Shown here: positions 1-10,339 of the stretch, one piece after another
Layout of the letters: the number at the start of each line of letters is the position of its first letter
Numbering within the stretch: position 1 is the stretch's first letter
Assembly: GCA_021464245.1 (NCBI GenBank)
Contig: JADCRB010000087.1
Span: forward strand, 116,692-180,691
Direction of reading: 5' to 3'
DNA: 64,000 nt
Source of the DNA: Carallia brachiata
Lineage: Eukaryota; Streptophyta; Magnoliopsida; Malpighiales; Rhizophoraceae
Notes under the pieces: model-generated
Database searches by the model: none
The model's input: only the letters and a program-made list of their open reading frames with translations
What the model was told of the DNA's origin: nothing
Program-made: the position numbers and the translations under genes

Positions 1-285
1 TTTTAACAATCCTAAATTAGTCATTGACGCTTCACCGGAGTCCCCTTGCAAACGATTGCTGTTTGTTGTTAATGTAAACGCAGGAATCCGAAAATGGTAG
101 TTGGCACGTGCCAACAAATGTCGGCAATGATCATGAAGCCCCAATGCACTGGCACATACGTGCCAATTTTCTTTGGAAGAAGCCAACATGACCACAGTTG
201 GCAATTCTTTGCCTTGCTTGGTACGGTTGACAATATGACGACCCCAAACTCAGGACTGCTTGCCTTTTTTAAGTAAAGTGTGTTG
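1..285. other. Intergenic, no gene seen
   Basis: A 60-codon open frame at 94-276 has no recognisable domain or repeat structure. I see no supported feature here. Confidence 0.4.
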
Positions 286-605
286 AAGTTAAAAAAATTG
301 GCTCTGAGATATTTATATTTGAATTAGAAATCCACTCACAATAGTTGCTGCAACACACTTATGTTAAATAAAATTAATCACTTTACACTACATAACACAA
401 TCATATAATTTTTTATTTATATTGGATTCATAGCACACATTAAATCTCTCAATCATAATTAATATTTTAGAAATTCTAAAATACATTTAACAAATTAACT
501 TAAATATATCTTATCACAAAATTAAATACTTTGATACACATATAAATTTAGACTTAAATTTCACACTTAACGAAATATAAACCTCACACATTATGATATT
601 ATTAA
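286..605. repeat. Direct repeat copy A (LTR-like)
   Basis: This AT-rich stretch begins near the words attggctctgagatattta and is matched, with many substitutions and small indels, by 1505-1860. Shared landmarks appear in the same order in both copies: attggctct, cactacataacaca, cacacattaaa, catataaatttaga/cgcataaatttagat, and aaatataaacctcaca/aaatataaatctcaca. The pair flanks about 900 bp, as in a short or deleted LTR element, but I could not define TG..CA ends or a target duplication. Confidence 0.5.
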
Positions 606-771
606 GTTCATATTTATCTCAACATTCTCTCATAAATTTGAATTTCTCTTTTTCCACTTTAATCTTTGATACAAGCTCTTGGACTGCACCCTGGAGAAAA
701 ATTACGTACTGCACAATTCTACATTTTCTTTGCATGAGAATATGTCCCAGTTTCATAATTACTAAAATTTT

Positions 772-1137
772 TCATTTTTCTCTTTTACATTTTAACTTCA
801 ATTCATTCAACTCTTTAATGACTTCTTTATAACTCTTCTTCAAATTTTTATGGTCTTCATTAAAATCTTTCAAAGCAATCCTAATTTCATCTAACTTTTG
901 AACATGAATATTTTGAGTGACAATGTTGTAAACTCCTTTCGAGTATCTAATTTTGAGCAATGCAACATCATTCTCTTCATCAATTTTTATGAAATTTATA
1001 TGTATATCAATTATTTGAATTCCATTAAAATCTTCAAAAGTAATTGTTGCCTTAAACATTGGTGAATGATTTAACTTTAACTTCTCACACGAATAATTTG
1101 CTTGCAAAAACTCAAACTTTTCAAGTAACTTTTTCAA
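772..1137 (-). CDS. Unrecognised 121-codon open frame, possible relic
   Basis: The open frame lies between the two LTR-like repeats. Its product would be Lys/Glu/Asn-rich, with a C-terminal half that looks coiled-coil forming (runs such as LKKSYKEVIKELNELK). I recognise no family. It could be the remains of a gag-like or transposon protein inside a deleted LTR element, or a chance open frame in AT-rich DNA. There is no clear promoter or splice context. Confidence 0.2.
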   Translation of the reverse strand: MKKLLEKFEFLQANYSCEKLKLNHSPMFKATITFEDFNGIQIIDIHINFIKIDEENDVALLKIRYSKGVYNIVTQNIHVQKLDEIRIALKDFNEDHKNLKKSYKEVIKELNELKLKCKREK

Positions 1138-1504
1138 GCATCAACTTGAGCGGTATATATGGAAACAAATACATAAACTCCACCCTCCATTACAGACACT
1201 TATTTGTTTTTGACAAAGAAGTTTCTTTTTTAAACTTCACAATTCTTTTAAGGACTTCACTCATCTTTTACTTCTCTTACCCTTTTTTAATGACTTTTCA
1301 TTTGTTTCTTGTCGACAGGCCATCTGTCTCAGAACACTTCCACTGATCTTTCCCTTTCTTGACAGGATTTCTTTTTGGATTTTTCTTAGGAGGAGGGACT
1401 GTTTCCTTGGAACTTTGATGCTCTTCGTCTTCTCACTTGGATTCTCTTCATTTTTTCAAATCTTCCTATGATCTCATGCTAGAACTTTGATACCACAATA
1501 CTAG

Positions 1505-1860
1505 AGTTAAAAAATTGGCTCTAATATATTTATGTTTGAATTAGGGAGATATTCACAAAAGTTACTTGAAGTGGGAATATAACATAAATAATACATTTAT
1601 ATTATAAAGATAATCACTTCGCACTACATAACACATAATATGAACTTATATTTGTATTGCACTCATAACACACATTAAACTCCTTAGCTATGATTAATAT
1701 TCTATAAATTTTAAAATACATCTAAGTCTATTAAACACATTAACTTTAATAAATTTTATCGAAAAGCTAAATGTTTAGATACACGCATAAATTTAGATTT
1801 GAATTTCATACTTAGCCAAATATAAATCTCACATACTATAATATTATTAAATTTATATTA
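1505..1860. repeat. Direct repeat copy B (LTR-like)
   Basis: This is the diverged partner of 286-605 in the same orientation. It is preceded by ctttgataccacaatactag, the kind of word often seen at the inner edge of plant repeat families. The divergence suggests an old insertion. Confidence 0.5.
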
Positions 1861-3030
1861 TATTTAACAAAGTGTAATATTTTGAAAATAATCTTATCAA
1901 GATCACTTCTAGACAGATTCTGTAAACTCTGAGCTCTTTACTCTTTATAAAATTTTAAAGTCTTCGTTTGTTTGGATTTCAACTTTCACACCTTTTTATT
2001 ATTACCATCACAAACTCATTGAGTCGTTAGGCTACACACACAACTAGTGATGATGCTTCATTTCTTACCTCCATCGGATGATTTGACTATGAGCCATTGA
2101 ATTTGGAAGACCAAAAGAATAGGGCTTATCTTGTCAATTTCTCTTTTGGAAATAATATGCTGTAAATTTCTCACTCTCTAAAATCTCTAAGTTTTCTTGT
2201 AAATGTTGGCATCTCTCAAAGAGAATCTTTATTATTCTGGGAACATCGTCCACCAGAATTGCAGGATTTGTAAATGGCAGATATAGTGGGAGTTTCTCGC
2301 TCAAACACAAAATAGTAAATTGAGTCTTGAGTTTATTTGCTGGTTGTAATTTGTTTCTTTCTTTGATTTGTTCTACTTTGCTGCATCAAAAATTTTTTAA
2401 AAAAATTAAAGAGGTTTGTCACGCCTGCGTACCAGTGACTGCAAAAAAAAAAAAAGTAAAAATAATTATTGTTATCAAAATCCTTCATTTATTTATACTA
2501 AAAGAAGTTGGATTGATTTTTTACTGAAACAAAATTGAAAAAATTGGAGAGTTTTATTTATTTTTGAATTTTATTAGCAATAATTACTTTTATTTTTTCT
2601 TTACATCGGCTTATATGTGATATATATTGATTGATTATTGAAAAATTGAAAATTAAATATATTATAAATTTGTCATTAAAAAATATTAATATGTTGGTTT
2701 TTAATTAATAAATATAAAATAAATAATAAAAAATTAATTATCCATAATAAACTTCATAAAGAAATAAAGATAAAGCCTTACGATCATAGTGAAACTATAA
2801 GTTTGGCCCTTACGTTTAAAATTTTATATTATTTTTTTTTTTAAAGTGAATCCCGCTCAGGCGGCAATTTTTTTATAACTTGTATTAGAGACTTAAATAA
2901 ATAAATAAATAATAGAATGAGGCTAGCCAATCAACTCACTTGGGAAGGTATGCCACCTACCATGTGGAACTAATTATGTGAGGTCTGAGGCCCACCACCT
3001 CCACCTGTTGCATCGTGGCACCGGTCTATT
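1861..3030. other. AT-rich intergenic DNA, distal upstream region of the BAHD gene
   Basis: Poly-A/T runs and short open frames only. A more GC-balanced stretch from about 2920 onward probably marks the start of the promoter of the acyltransferase gene. Confidence 0.4.
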
Positions 3031-3037
3031 TTGGAAG

Positions 3038-3057
3038 CCAATCAAATCTATATATAA
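3038..3057 (+). promoter_or_regulatory. CCAAT box and TATA box of the BAHD gene
   Basis: A ccaat pentamer at 3038-3042 is followed by the TATA-like ctatatataa at 3048-3057. The TATA lies about 255 bp before the ATG at 3314, which implies a 5' leader of roughly 220 nt if it is used. Position and sequence fit a plant core promoter; use is inferred. Confidence 0.6.
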
Positions 3058-3313
3058 CGTTGGCCTAAACGGCGTATGAATCATCCATCATTCTAATACA
3101 AGTCCGTCCCAACCCCAACCCCAAACCCAAGGAGCCACTCTTCTCATTCAGTCCTCTCAAGCCAAGTTTATCCCTTTTGCTTTATTTTTATTTTTGTTTT
3201 TTTTTTTAATTTTTCTGGTACTCATTATCTAGCCTAGTTTTTAGCATTTATTCTGTTTACAAACTTTAATTTAATTTCGGTGAGCTTTAATTTGTAGAGA
3301 GCAGGAGGAGAAA

Positions 3314-4693
3314 ATGAAACTGGAAACAGAAGTGACATCGCAGAAAACAGTGAGGCCATCTTCTCCAACGCCTCACACCTTGGCCGTCACAAGCTTTCCT
3401 CTCTTGATCAAGTCGTGCCCACATATTTCATACCCTGGCTTTTCTTCTATCCCCATCCCAATAAGGCAAAGGCAAAGGCAAAGGCAAAGGCAAAGTCAGA
3501 GGCAGACATTGATAATAATAATGATGAGAAAAAGGAGGAAAGCGTCGACAGGATTATTGAGAAATCTCTATCAGAGGCCTTAACAGTATTCTATCCTTTG
3601 GCAGGACGCATGAAAGACAACACCCACGTAGAATGCAACGACGAGGGCGTCCACTTTGCGGTAGCCCAGGCCAATTGCCCTATGTCGGTTGTTCTTCAGA
3701 ACCCGCATCGCTGTGGCATCAACAAGTTGCTTCCATTCAAGCCTGACGACCCCACTGAGTTTCTTGCCTTTGTGCAGGTCACTCACTTTAAGTGCCGTGG
3801 CATGGCTATTGGGCTTGGCTTTTCACACAAAATTGGAGATGGTGAGTCCTCCGTTATGTTCCTCAACATCTGGGCTGCCCTGGCTCGTGGTGAGGAGACC
3901 AAAAACATTTCTGCTTCTACTCCTCTTTTTGATTCGGCCGACTATTTTCCACCAATTCCTGACATTTCTAACATTGATCCCGGATCTGGGGTTGTCAAGG
4001 ACAAGAATATTGTCACCGGAAGTTTTTGTTTTCAGTGCAAAGAGCATAGACAAACTGAGAAAAAAGTACGAGGACGAAAATTTCAGACGCCCGACACAAT
4101 TTGAGGCCCTAACCTTATTCATTTGGAGTAGATTCATGGCCACAACTCAAGTCGACGCAGAGGCTGAAGATAAAACCTACGCGGTGCGCTTTCCAGTGAA
4201 CTTGCGTCCAAAGATGGATCCGCCTTTGTCGGAATACCATTTCGGGAATATAATCGTTGAGCAAGTTGTGGAAGTGCCGAAAGAGGGTGACCTTAAGTCT
4301 AAGCGCTCTGCTATTCTAAAAAAAATAGGACATGAAATATGTCGCATTGACTCAAACTATGTCAAAACTATCCGGGAAGCCGGCGACAAGTATTTGAATA
4401 AGATTAAAAAGCAGGCCGAGCAAGTCGACAGTGGAAAGGTACTCCCTCTAGACTTCACCCCTCGTAGCAGTGTTCATATTTATGAAGTCGATTTTGGATG
4501 GGGCAAGCCTGCCTGGGTAGGCTCGGTCGGGCCTTACAAGAACCTAGTTACGTATGCTGACACCCCAAAAGGGGATGGGGGTATAGAGGTATTGATGTAC
4601 TTGACAGAGCAAGACATGGCCAAGTTTAAAGTTGATGACGAGCTTGCTGCATTTGCTTCCGTATCTCCACCCCAAGATTATTTTACATCGTAA
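3314..4693 (+). pseudogene. BAHD acyltransferase (vinorine synthase-like) with two frameshifts
   Basis: BAHD enzymes transfer acyl groups from CoA thioesters to alcohols or amines in plant secondary metabolism, usually in the cytosol. The N-terminus (ATG 3314, PSSPTP motif) is in one frame. From about 3400 the frame changes and carries YPLAGR and the catalytic HxxxD motif (HKIGDG, codons from 3826). Near 4022-4026 a run of five T restores the first frame, which carries the structural DFGWG motif (4490-4504) and runs to the stop at 4691-4693. About 460 codons in all, the normal family length, without introns. The first shift behaves as one base lost, the second as one base gained. Everything else is well conserved, so the lesions are recent or are sequencing errors. 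Substrate cannot be told. Confidence 0.85.
3464..3494 (+). repeat. (GGCAAA)n microsatellite in BAHD coding sequence
   Basis: About five tandem ggcaaa units encode an Ala-Lys repeat just after the YPHPNK region, followed by an acidic, Asn-rich stretch. Most BAHD proteins have a much shorter loop at this place, so this is a lineage-specific low-complexity insertion in the N-terminal domain. Confidence 0.8.
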
Positions 4694-7209
4694 TAACATA
4701 CTGTTACGGGCTTCGGGCCTTTCCTTCTTTGTTGTGTTGTTGTTTTCTTGAGTACTCCTTCTTAATTGTGTTTGTCTCCTGTTGTACGTTATGTGATTTT
4801 TGGTTTGGTTCACTGTTCTGTTTGCTGAGGCAATTAGACACAAGCGATATCTATGGTGGCTCATGTGTTAGCGGGGTCAGTCACGGGTGAGAGTTATGGG
4901 AAAGTGATGTTAGGTTGTTTCATTATTTGTAAGCCTATGTAGGGCAATCCTCCGATCGGAATAGAAAGATCTGATGTACTATAAAAACCCAAATCAAGTT
5001 GTTGTTTTCTGCAATTTATTTTCTTGTCGGGAAAATGTTGTGCAATCATAAAAAAAATTATTTAGATAATATTTATATTATAATAATTAATATATTTTAT
5101 ATTACTATTTTAATTTATATTTTTTATTATAATTATATAAAATAAATTAATTATTATAATTTAAATACTGTAGAAACAACAATTTTTTATTTTGTAAGAC
5201 GAAGTCCTGAAACTTTTTCTTTTATTCCTACGAGATAGCTTTAGGATACCGAACCTGTGTAGCTGACTAAGGCCGTACAAACAATCAGGATCGTGAAGTA
5301 TATTTATTTGTAATTCATGTTCATGTGAGTCATTTTGTATTTACTTCAATAAAAATGCTTTGTATACCCAACAAACATACACGCATATATATTACTATGT
5401 TAGAGCGAGTAAGCCATAATGCTAGATCAGTAGCCTTGTCTTTTTATTTGCCAATGAACTTTTGTTACATAATTAATGAGACGCAATAACTTTAATTTTT
5501 GTCCCTCAATGGAAGTTTGTTACATAACACCCGTTCGTAAGTGAAAAGCAAGACTTGATGTAAATGAGATTTCGGGAACTCAACTTTGATCATTAAGTTA
5601 AAGTCTCATCTACATTAATATATATATTTAGGATGTCTGATTTACTTGTTGTTAATTCTTATTACTGTTGTTAATTGTTTATTATTTTTATTTATTAATT
5701 GTTATTATTTATTATTTATTACTGTTGTTGATAAATTAAATAAAATTATAATATTTAGTTAAATTAAAATTCATTATTATTGATTAAATAATAAAATAAT
5801 TACTTTAAATATTTTATATTTTTTATTATAATATATAATTTTTTTAATTTTAATTAATCTAAACTAGTCATGTGCAAATGCAACTTACAGATTTATATAT
5901 ATAAATTCATTAAAATTGTGACTTAGTGATCAACTACAATTTATATAAATATATAAAAAAAATTTCTCGTTTTAAAAAATTAAAAAAGATGATTCAAATG
6001 TGATATTCCACTCTTGTTCGTCCTTTTTAAGAGAAAACGGGGGAATTAAAGAGAATGATTTTCCTTTTAGAGAGCGAAGTGCTACCTATGTATAGCTTGT
6101 TTCCCTGTCTTTTTTAACTAAAAAATATCTAATAAATCCAAATACAGTAAATAAAAAAGAAAAATTCTCACAAAACTCTTTCTGTGCACTTTGTGATCTG
6201 TATATTATCAAAAAAATATTTTCTGATGGAACATTTGTTCAGCGTACGATAACAACGATGTGGCCCTTCTCTGTTTTTTTTTTTTACCAAATAAAAAATT
6301 ATTTTTTAAGTATGACGATCATCAAATTTTTAAGTTGATACCAGTTTTTTAGTAGCTAACGTACTTAATTCAATTTTTTTCATAAAAAGAATCTACCACC
6401 AAAAAACTAATAGACGTGAAACGGACATTATCTAAACTTAATTATAGTATTAACGAATTTTGAACCTATACGCCGCGCTTACACTGGATCTCCCAGCTGT
6501 AGGAGGATGCATTAGTGCGAGAACTCAAATGCACTTAGACTGGATATCCCAACTGTAAAGGAGAGCATTGACGTAAGAATTTAAATTCAAGTTAATGCTA
6601 AAACAAACAAGCTAAAACACCATTAACATTTTACTTCCGTTAATATTTGACCCTTGTCTTAGCATGTCATTATTCAGACAAAGTATTCGCAACAAATACG
6701 GCACATAGTTGATCCGATAAATGATGCAATGCTCGTCATTTTACTTGTTTCCTTGTCTTTCTTTGTACTTTGAGATCTGTAGAGGCAGAGGATAGTATTT
6801 GCTCTTCTTCTCTTGGAGATGAGGCCTGCTCATTTATTATACAAGTATTAGGAGTCCTCCTAAATTGAGAAGCACTTGTTAGAATCTGATATTTCGTTAT
6901 TAGTTACCAAAAATTAACGTAAAAGCTTTTGGTTACAAAATTATTAATTCATCCTAGATTTATTTTTTGTCATAATAAAGAAAAGGAACAAGCTAGTAAT
7001 TTTATACCAAAAATTTCAATTTCCTTCCACTTTCTGACCATTTTAGTAAGAAAGTGGATTGTATACCAAAAGTACAACTTTTATCTTTACTTTCACTTTA
7101 TTTTGTTCCTCTATTAGATCCAAACAAAAGAAACTTCCATCTTCTTTCTATTCTACCAATCCAGACATGGTGTTAAGAAAACTTGGAACATGCATAACTT
7201 AAACAATAC
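4694..7209. other. 3' flank of the BAHD gene and AT-rich intergenic DNA
   Basis: The first ~300 bp are probably the 3' UTR and terminator of the BAHD gene. The rest is AT-rich with short open frames. AT-rich palindromic DNA around 5055-5175 resembles the small foldback elements at 11.6 and 14.8 kb. Confidence 0.4.
6483..6594 (+). repeat. Tandem duplication, 56-bp unit
   Basis: Two diverged units begin actggatctcccagctgta (6483) and actggatatcccaactgta (6539) and run in parallel for about 56 bp each. No coding content. Confidence 0.6.
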
Positions 7210-7424
7210 CGTCTGCATTTTTCAGCCTCTTCCTTGTCCATCGCAAGCTGTTTCTGCAGTTCTTGTATTTTTACTGAACAATCAGCCTTCTCCCCTGAAT
7301 ATATCATGAACACCAGGTCTTGTCAAAGTGATAAAACTTTTCTATGAAACTGAGTTCCATCATAAGAAACTCAGCTCCATAACCGAAAAAGATTGAGCTT
7401 AGGAACTGAGTTAACGTTTGTTTT

Positions 7425-8346
7425 ATAGAATATGATATTATAGGATAGACTAGTAACCAATTATCTTATTTTAATTAAAATTTAGTTAATTAATAAGATA
7501 GGTATATGATAGATTAATGTGAGCTTACTATCTCATAAATATATAATAGTACTATCTTTCTAATTCCTATGTATTAGTCTATCTCACATCATGAACTAGT
7601 ATTAATTAATTATATATTTACTAAAATATTCTCTTAATTAAAATAAATTTTAAATATTTTTTAAAAAAATTAATATAAAATTTAAAATATTCATTTCTCT
7701 CTCATCTTCTCTCTCTTCCCTTCTCTCTCTCTCACTCCTCTTCTCTCTCTTTCCTTTCTCTCTCCTCTCTCCTCTCTCTCTCACTCCTCGTCTCTCTCTC
7801 TTTCCTTTCTCTCTCCTTCCTCTTCTCTCTCTCATTTCTCGTCTCTCTCTCTCTCACTCCTCATCTCTCTCTTCCCTTTCTCTCCCCCTCCCCTCCTCCC
7901 TCCTTCCTTTCTCTCTCCTCTGTCTCTCCTCCTTCCTTCCCTCCTTTCGCCTCCTCACTCTCTCTCTCTCTCTCTCGTGCTCATTTTTTTGTTTTTTTCA
8001 TATAAATTTGAAAATTATCTCTAAAATTTATTTAATTTTTCTCAAAAAATTAAAAAAATATAAATCTTTTTTTTGATATTTTAAAATTTATCTGCATGAA
8101 TAAAATTAATGTTTAATTTTTAAAAATATTTTTTATATAAAATTAAAAAATTTTAAACAGTATAATATATAATAACATGTAAAATAAATATTAATTTTGT
8201 TATTTTTAATAAAAAAATAATTTTGATATATTATACTATTCTATCTTATATCATCCAAACATAAAATACAAACATAATATAAACTAATAATCTAACTTAT
8301 CCTATATTATTCTATACTACACTATCCAATCTGTATATCAAACCCC
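7425..8346. mobile_element. Candidate MITE inside the intron of the ATM fragment
   Basis: The edges look like imperfect inverted repeats: gtttgttttatag on the left and ctgtatatcaaac on the right, with further AT-rich complementarity (ggatagact against tatcctatattattcta). It encloses the CT-rich tract. I found no convincing target-site duplication, so the boundaries are approximate. Confidence 0.4.
7689..7980. repeat. Polypyrimidine CT-rich low-complexity tract
   Basis: Nearly 300 bp of ctctct/tcctc words with almost no purines on the plus strand. The open frame here on the minus strand encodes only Arg/Glu/Gly low complexity and is not a gene. Confidence 0.9.
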
Positions 8347-8889
8347 CCGTGAGTCTTTACCTTTGTTGAACTTTTCAGCCGCTGAACAAGAGCCTCCAAT
8401 TCAAATGTCTACAAAATTATTCATCAGATATTTAGTCAAATCACTTAAAGCCCCTTTTCCCGTTTCTGTATATAATATAGCAAGTTCGATACCTTGTGCT
8501 TCCTTAAACGCATTGCAGCTTGCCAATCGCTGGAGTTTAGCCTTTCCTCATAGGACCTAAATAAAACATCTGCATAGTGCGCAAGTTGAAAGTGTGATTG
8601 GCTTTGCCTTTCTATGCACTTCTTGTCAGCAGTCTTGTGGTCCTCAGCAAGTGAAACAGCAGGGTTCAGAATATGGTTCATCCAGGGCGATGTCCTTCTG
8701 CCTACTACCACCCTGTCCCCATCTGCCGACAACATACAATAAAATTAACGTTGTCACAAAAGTATATGACACTGTTGCAAATTTGGCACCAGAATACTAT
8801 AACACGTAAATATGCAAGAGAATAATTAATGTATTGAACAACGAGTACGAATTATTTTTTTGAGGATATTGAGCTGCATAAATAGAGGT

Positions 8890-8970
8890 TTCAAGAGACT
8901 CAAAAGAACAAAAAAAAAAAAAAAAGGTTAGAAGATGTATGTACACCTACAGAAATATAAAAGAATTGCA
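8890..8970. repeat. Short direct repeat, left copy
   Basis: Shares aagagactcaaaa, an A-rich run, and a gatgtatgtac..acagaaatataa..gaattgc block in the same order with 10010-10090. The two copies bracket the candidate element at 9150-9945. Confidence 0.45.
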
Positions 8971-9149
8971 TTATTCTGGTAAATCCAAATTCGTCCCTTG
9001 ATTGCTTTGGTCAGTTTTAGATTAGTCTTCCATATGAGTCTGTCTACCATTTCAGTACAACGGCTGAGCAAGTTAGAAAAAAAATGCGAACAAGACTGCC
9101 ACACACATCAAAATCAATATCAATATCAACATCAACATCAACTCTCATA

Positions 9150-9945
9150 ACGTAAGAACTAAATCGAACCGATCGATCAGATTGAAAAAATTGAGAACCG
9201 GCGATTCGGTTCTTTCTTAAAACCGGACTTTTTGGAAACCAAGTATAGAATCAGTGAACTAAAAATCGGCGAACTAGGTACAGGTTTTATAGGACTTTGA
9301 CTAGTCAATGCGCTAAAAATCTCAGCTCAATATGAGTGGTACGCAAAGTAGGTCTCAAACCTAGACTCCCTATTTATAGTGGGCAAGCTTTCACCACTAG
9401 ACCAATTAGTGTATGTATTGTTCTTTTTTTAACAAAAAAAAACTTATTGTTTTATTAACAAGAGTTAGAGTTAATTTTATTTTCTCATTCTACTTTTTGT
9501 AAATAATAAATCACCAATTGCGCTAAATTATTTTTTGAAAAATTGAATTAATTGAAATAAAAATGCATAAATAACATATATTTTATTTTTAAAATATTTA
9601 ACATAAATTATGAAATTATTATTATAATTAATTTAGTTATTCTTTTAGTTTTATAATTTTGTTAATTATAAATTGTTTTTATTAATATACTGATATAATA
9701 TCTTAATGGATATAATATTATATAGTATCCTAAAATACACTTTATTTCAAATATTTATATCATTCTTATATATATATTGTTATATAATATATAATATAAC
9801 AAATTTAATTTTATAATATTTAATATTAAACCGTTTTTATTTACCGGTTTAACTAACTGGTTATACCGCGAACCGGTTGACCTTGAACTGCTGAACTTTT
9901 TGGTTCAGTGACTGATTCGGTTCTTAAAACATTACTTGTCAATAG
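9150..9945. mobile_element. Candidate TIR element rich in accgg motifs
   Basis: The left end (taagaactaaatcgaaccga, then gaaccggcgattcggttct) is roughly inverted relative to the right end (gaaccggttgacc .. gattcggttcttaa). The interior is AT-rich and non-coding. A tRNA-like B-box segment lies inside on the minus strand around 9345-9410 (ggtttgagacc with tagtggtgaaagc). No target duplication was found. Confidence 0.4.
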
Positions 9946-9973
9946 ATTCGATTCATTTCAATAAAAATAATTC

Positions 9974-10297
9974 TCAAATGAGACAAGATATGCCTTGCTT
10001 ACTGAAGAAATTAAGAGACTCAAAAAGTAAATTTTTTTTAAGAAAAAGATAGAGATTGTATATACGTACAGGAATATAAGAGAATGCGTTCGATAACCTC
10101 TGATTTGATTTGCTGATCAAAAGAAGAGAAGTATCTTCATCTTCTTCATCCTTATCCTCCTCGTTGCTGATTTCAGAGATCATCTGATGAACAACACAAA
10201 AATCCTCCAATTGACAACACCCAAAGGCTGCGTTCCCAAAAATTAAACGATGGGCAGGCTTGGCTGACGATTTAGGGTTTCTCCGAGTCCCCTGCAA
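9974..10297 (-). CDS. Unrecognised acidic open frame, possible first exon
   Basis: A 107-codon frame whose N-terminal part is GC-balanced and followed by an acidic run (NEEDKDEEDED). Around 10070 a good donor (cctgtacgta read on the minus strand) would end an exon after SNAFSYIP. Upstream on the minus strand are a TATA-like tatatata (10330-10337) and an aaaccctaaa word (telo-box-like), as in promoters of plant housekeeping genes. No downstream exon or family was recognised, so it may be a truncated gene fragment. Confidence 0.3.
   Translation of the reverse strand: MQGTRRNPKSSAKPAHRLIFGNAAFGCCQLEDFCVVHQMISEISNEEDKDEEDEDTSLLLISKSNQRLSNAFSYIPVRIYNLYLFLKKNLLFESLNFFSKQGISCLI
10010..10090. repeat. 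Short direct repeat, right copy
   Basis: Partner of 8890-8970; overlaps the splice-donor end of the acidic minus-strand frame. Confidence 0.45.
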
Positions 10298-10339
10298 AGC
10301 CTATGCTCGGAGACTCTGGCTGCGGCGGTATATATATAG

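Larger units (their letters stand above)
7210..8735 (-). pseudogene. ATM: ATM kinase fragment (FAT region), three exons
   Basis: Three minus-strand exons reproduce consecutive sequence of plant ATM, the PI3K-like kinase of the DNA double-strand-break response, from the FAT region upstream of the kinase domain. Exon A ends at 8493 and contains EDHKTADKKC, AHYADVLFRSYEERL and QAAMRLRKHK before a GT donor. Exon B (8408-8361) reads ELEALVQRLKSSTK. Exon C (7294-7210) reads SVKIQELQKQLAMDKEEAEK. Splice signals and phases fit. Sequence upstream of exon A is scrambled, and exon C loses the ATM frame at its end. No kinase domain is present nearby, so this is an unprocessed (intron-bearing) fragment rather than a retrocopy. 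Family assignment is from recall. Confidence 0.75.

Noticed and set aside
7650..7835. Arg/Glu-rich minus-strand frame
   Set aside because: Read from the CT microsatellite; no protein family.
10141..10200. Box C/D snoRNA suggested by atgatctctga near an aaaccctaaa word
   Set aside because: C and D boxes are not properly spaced or paired by a terminal stem.
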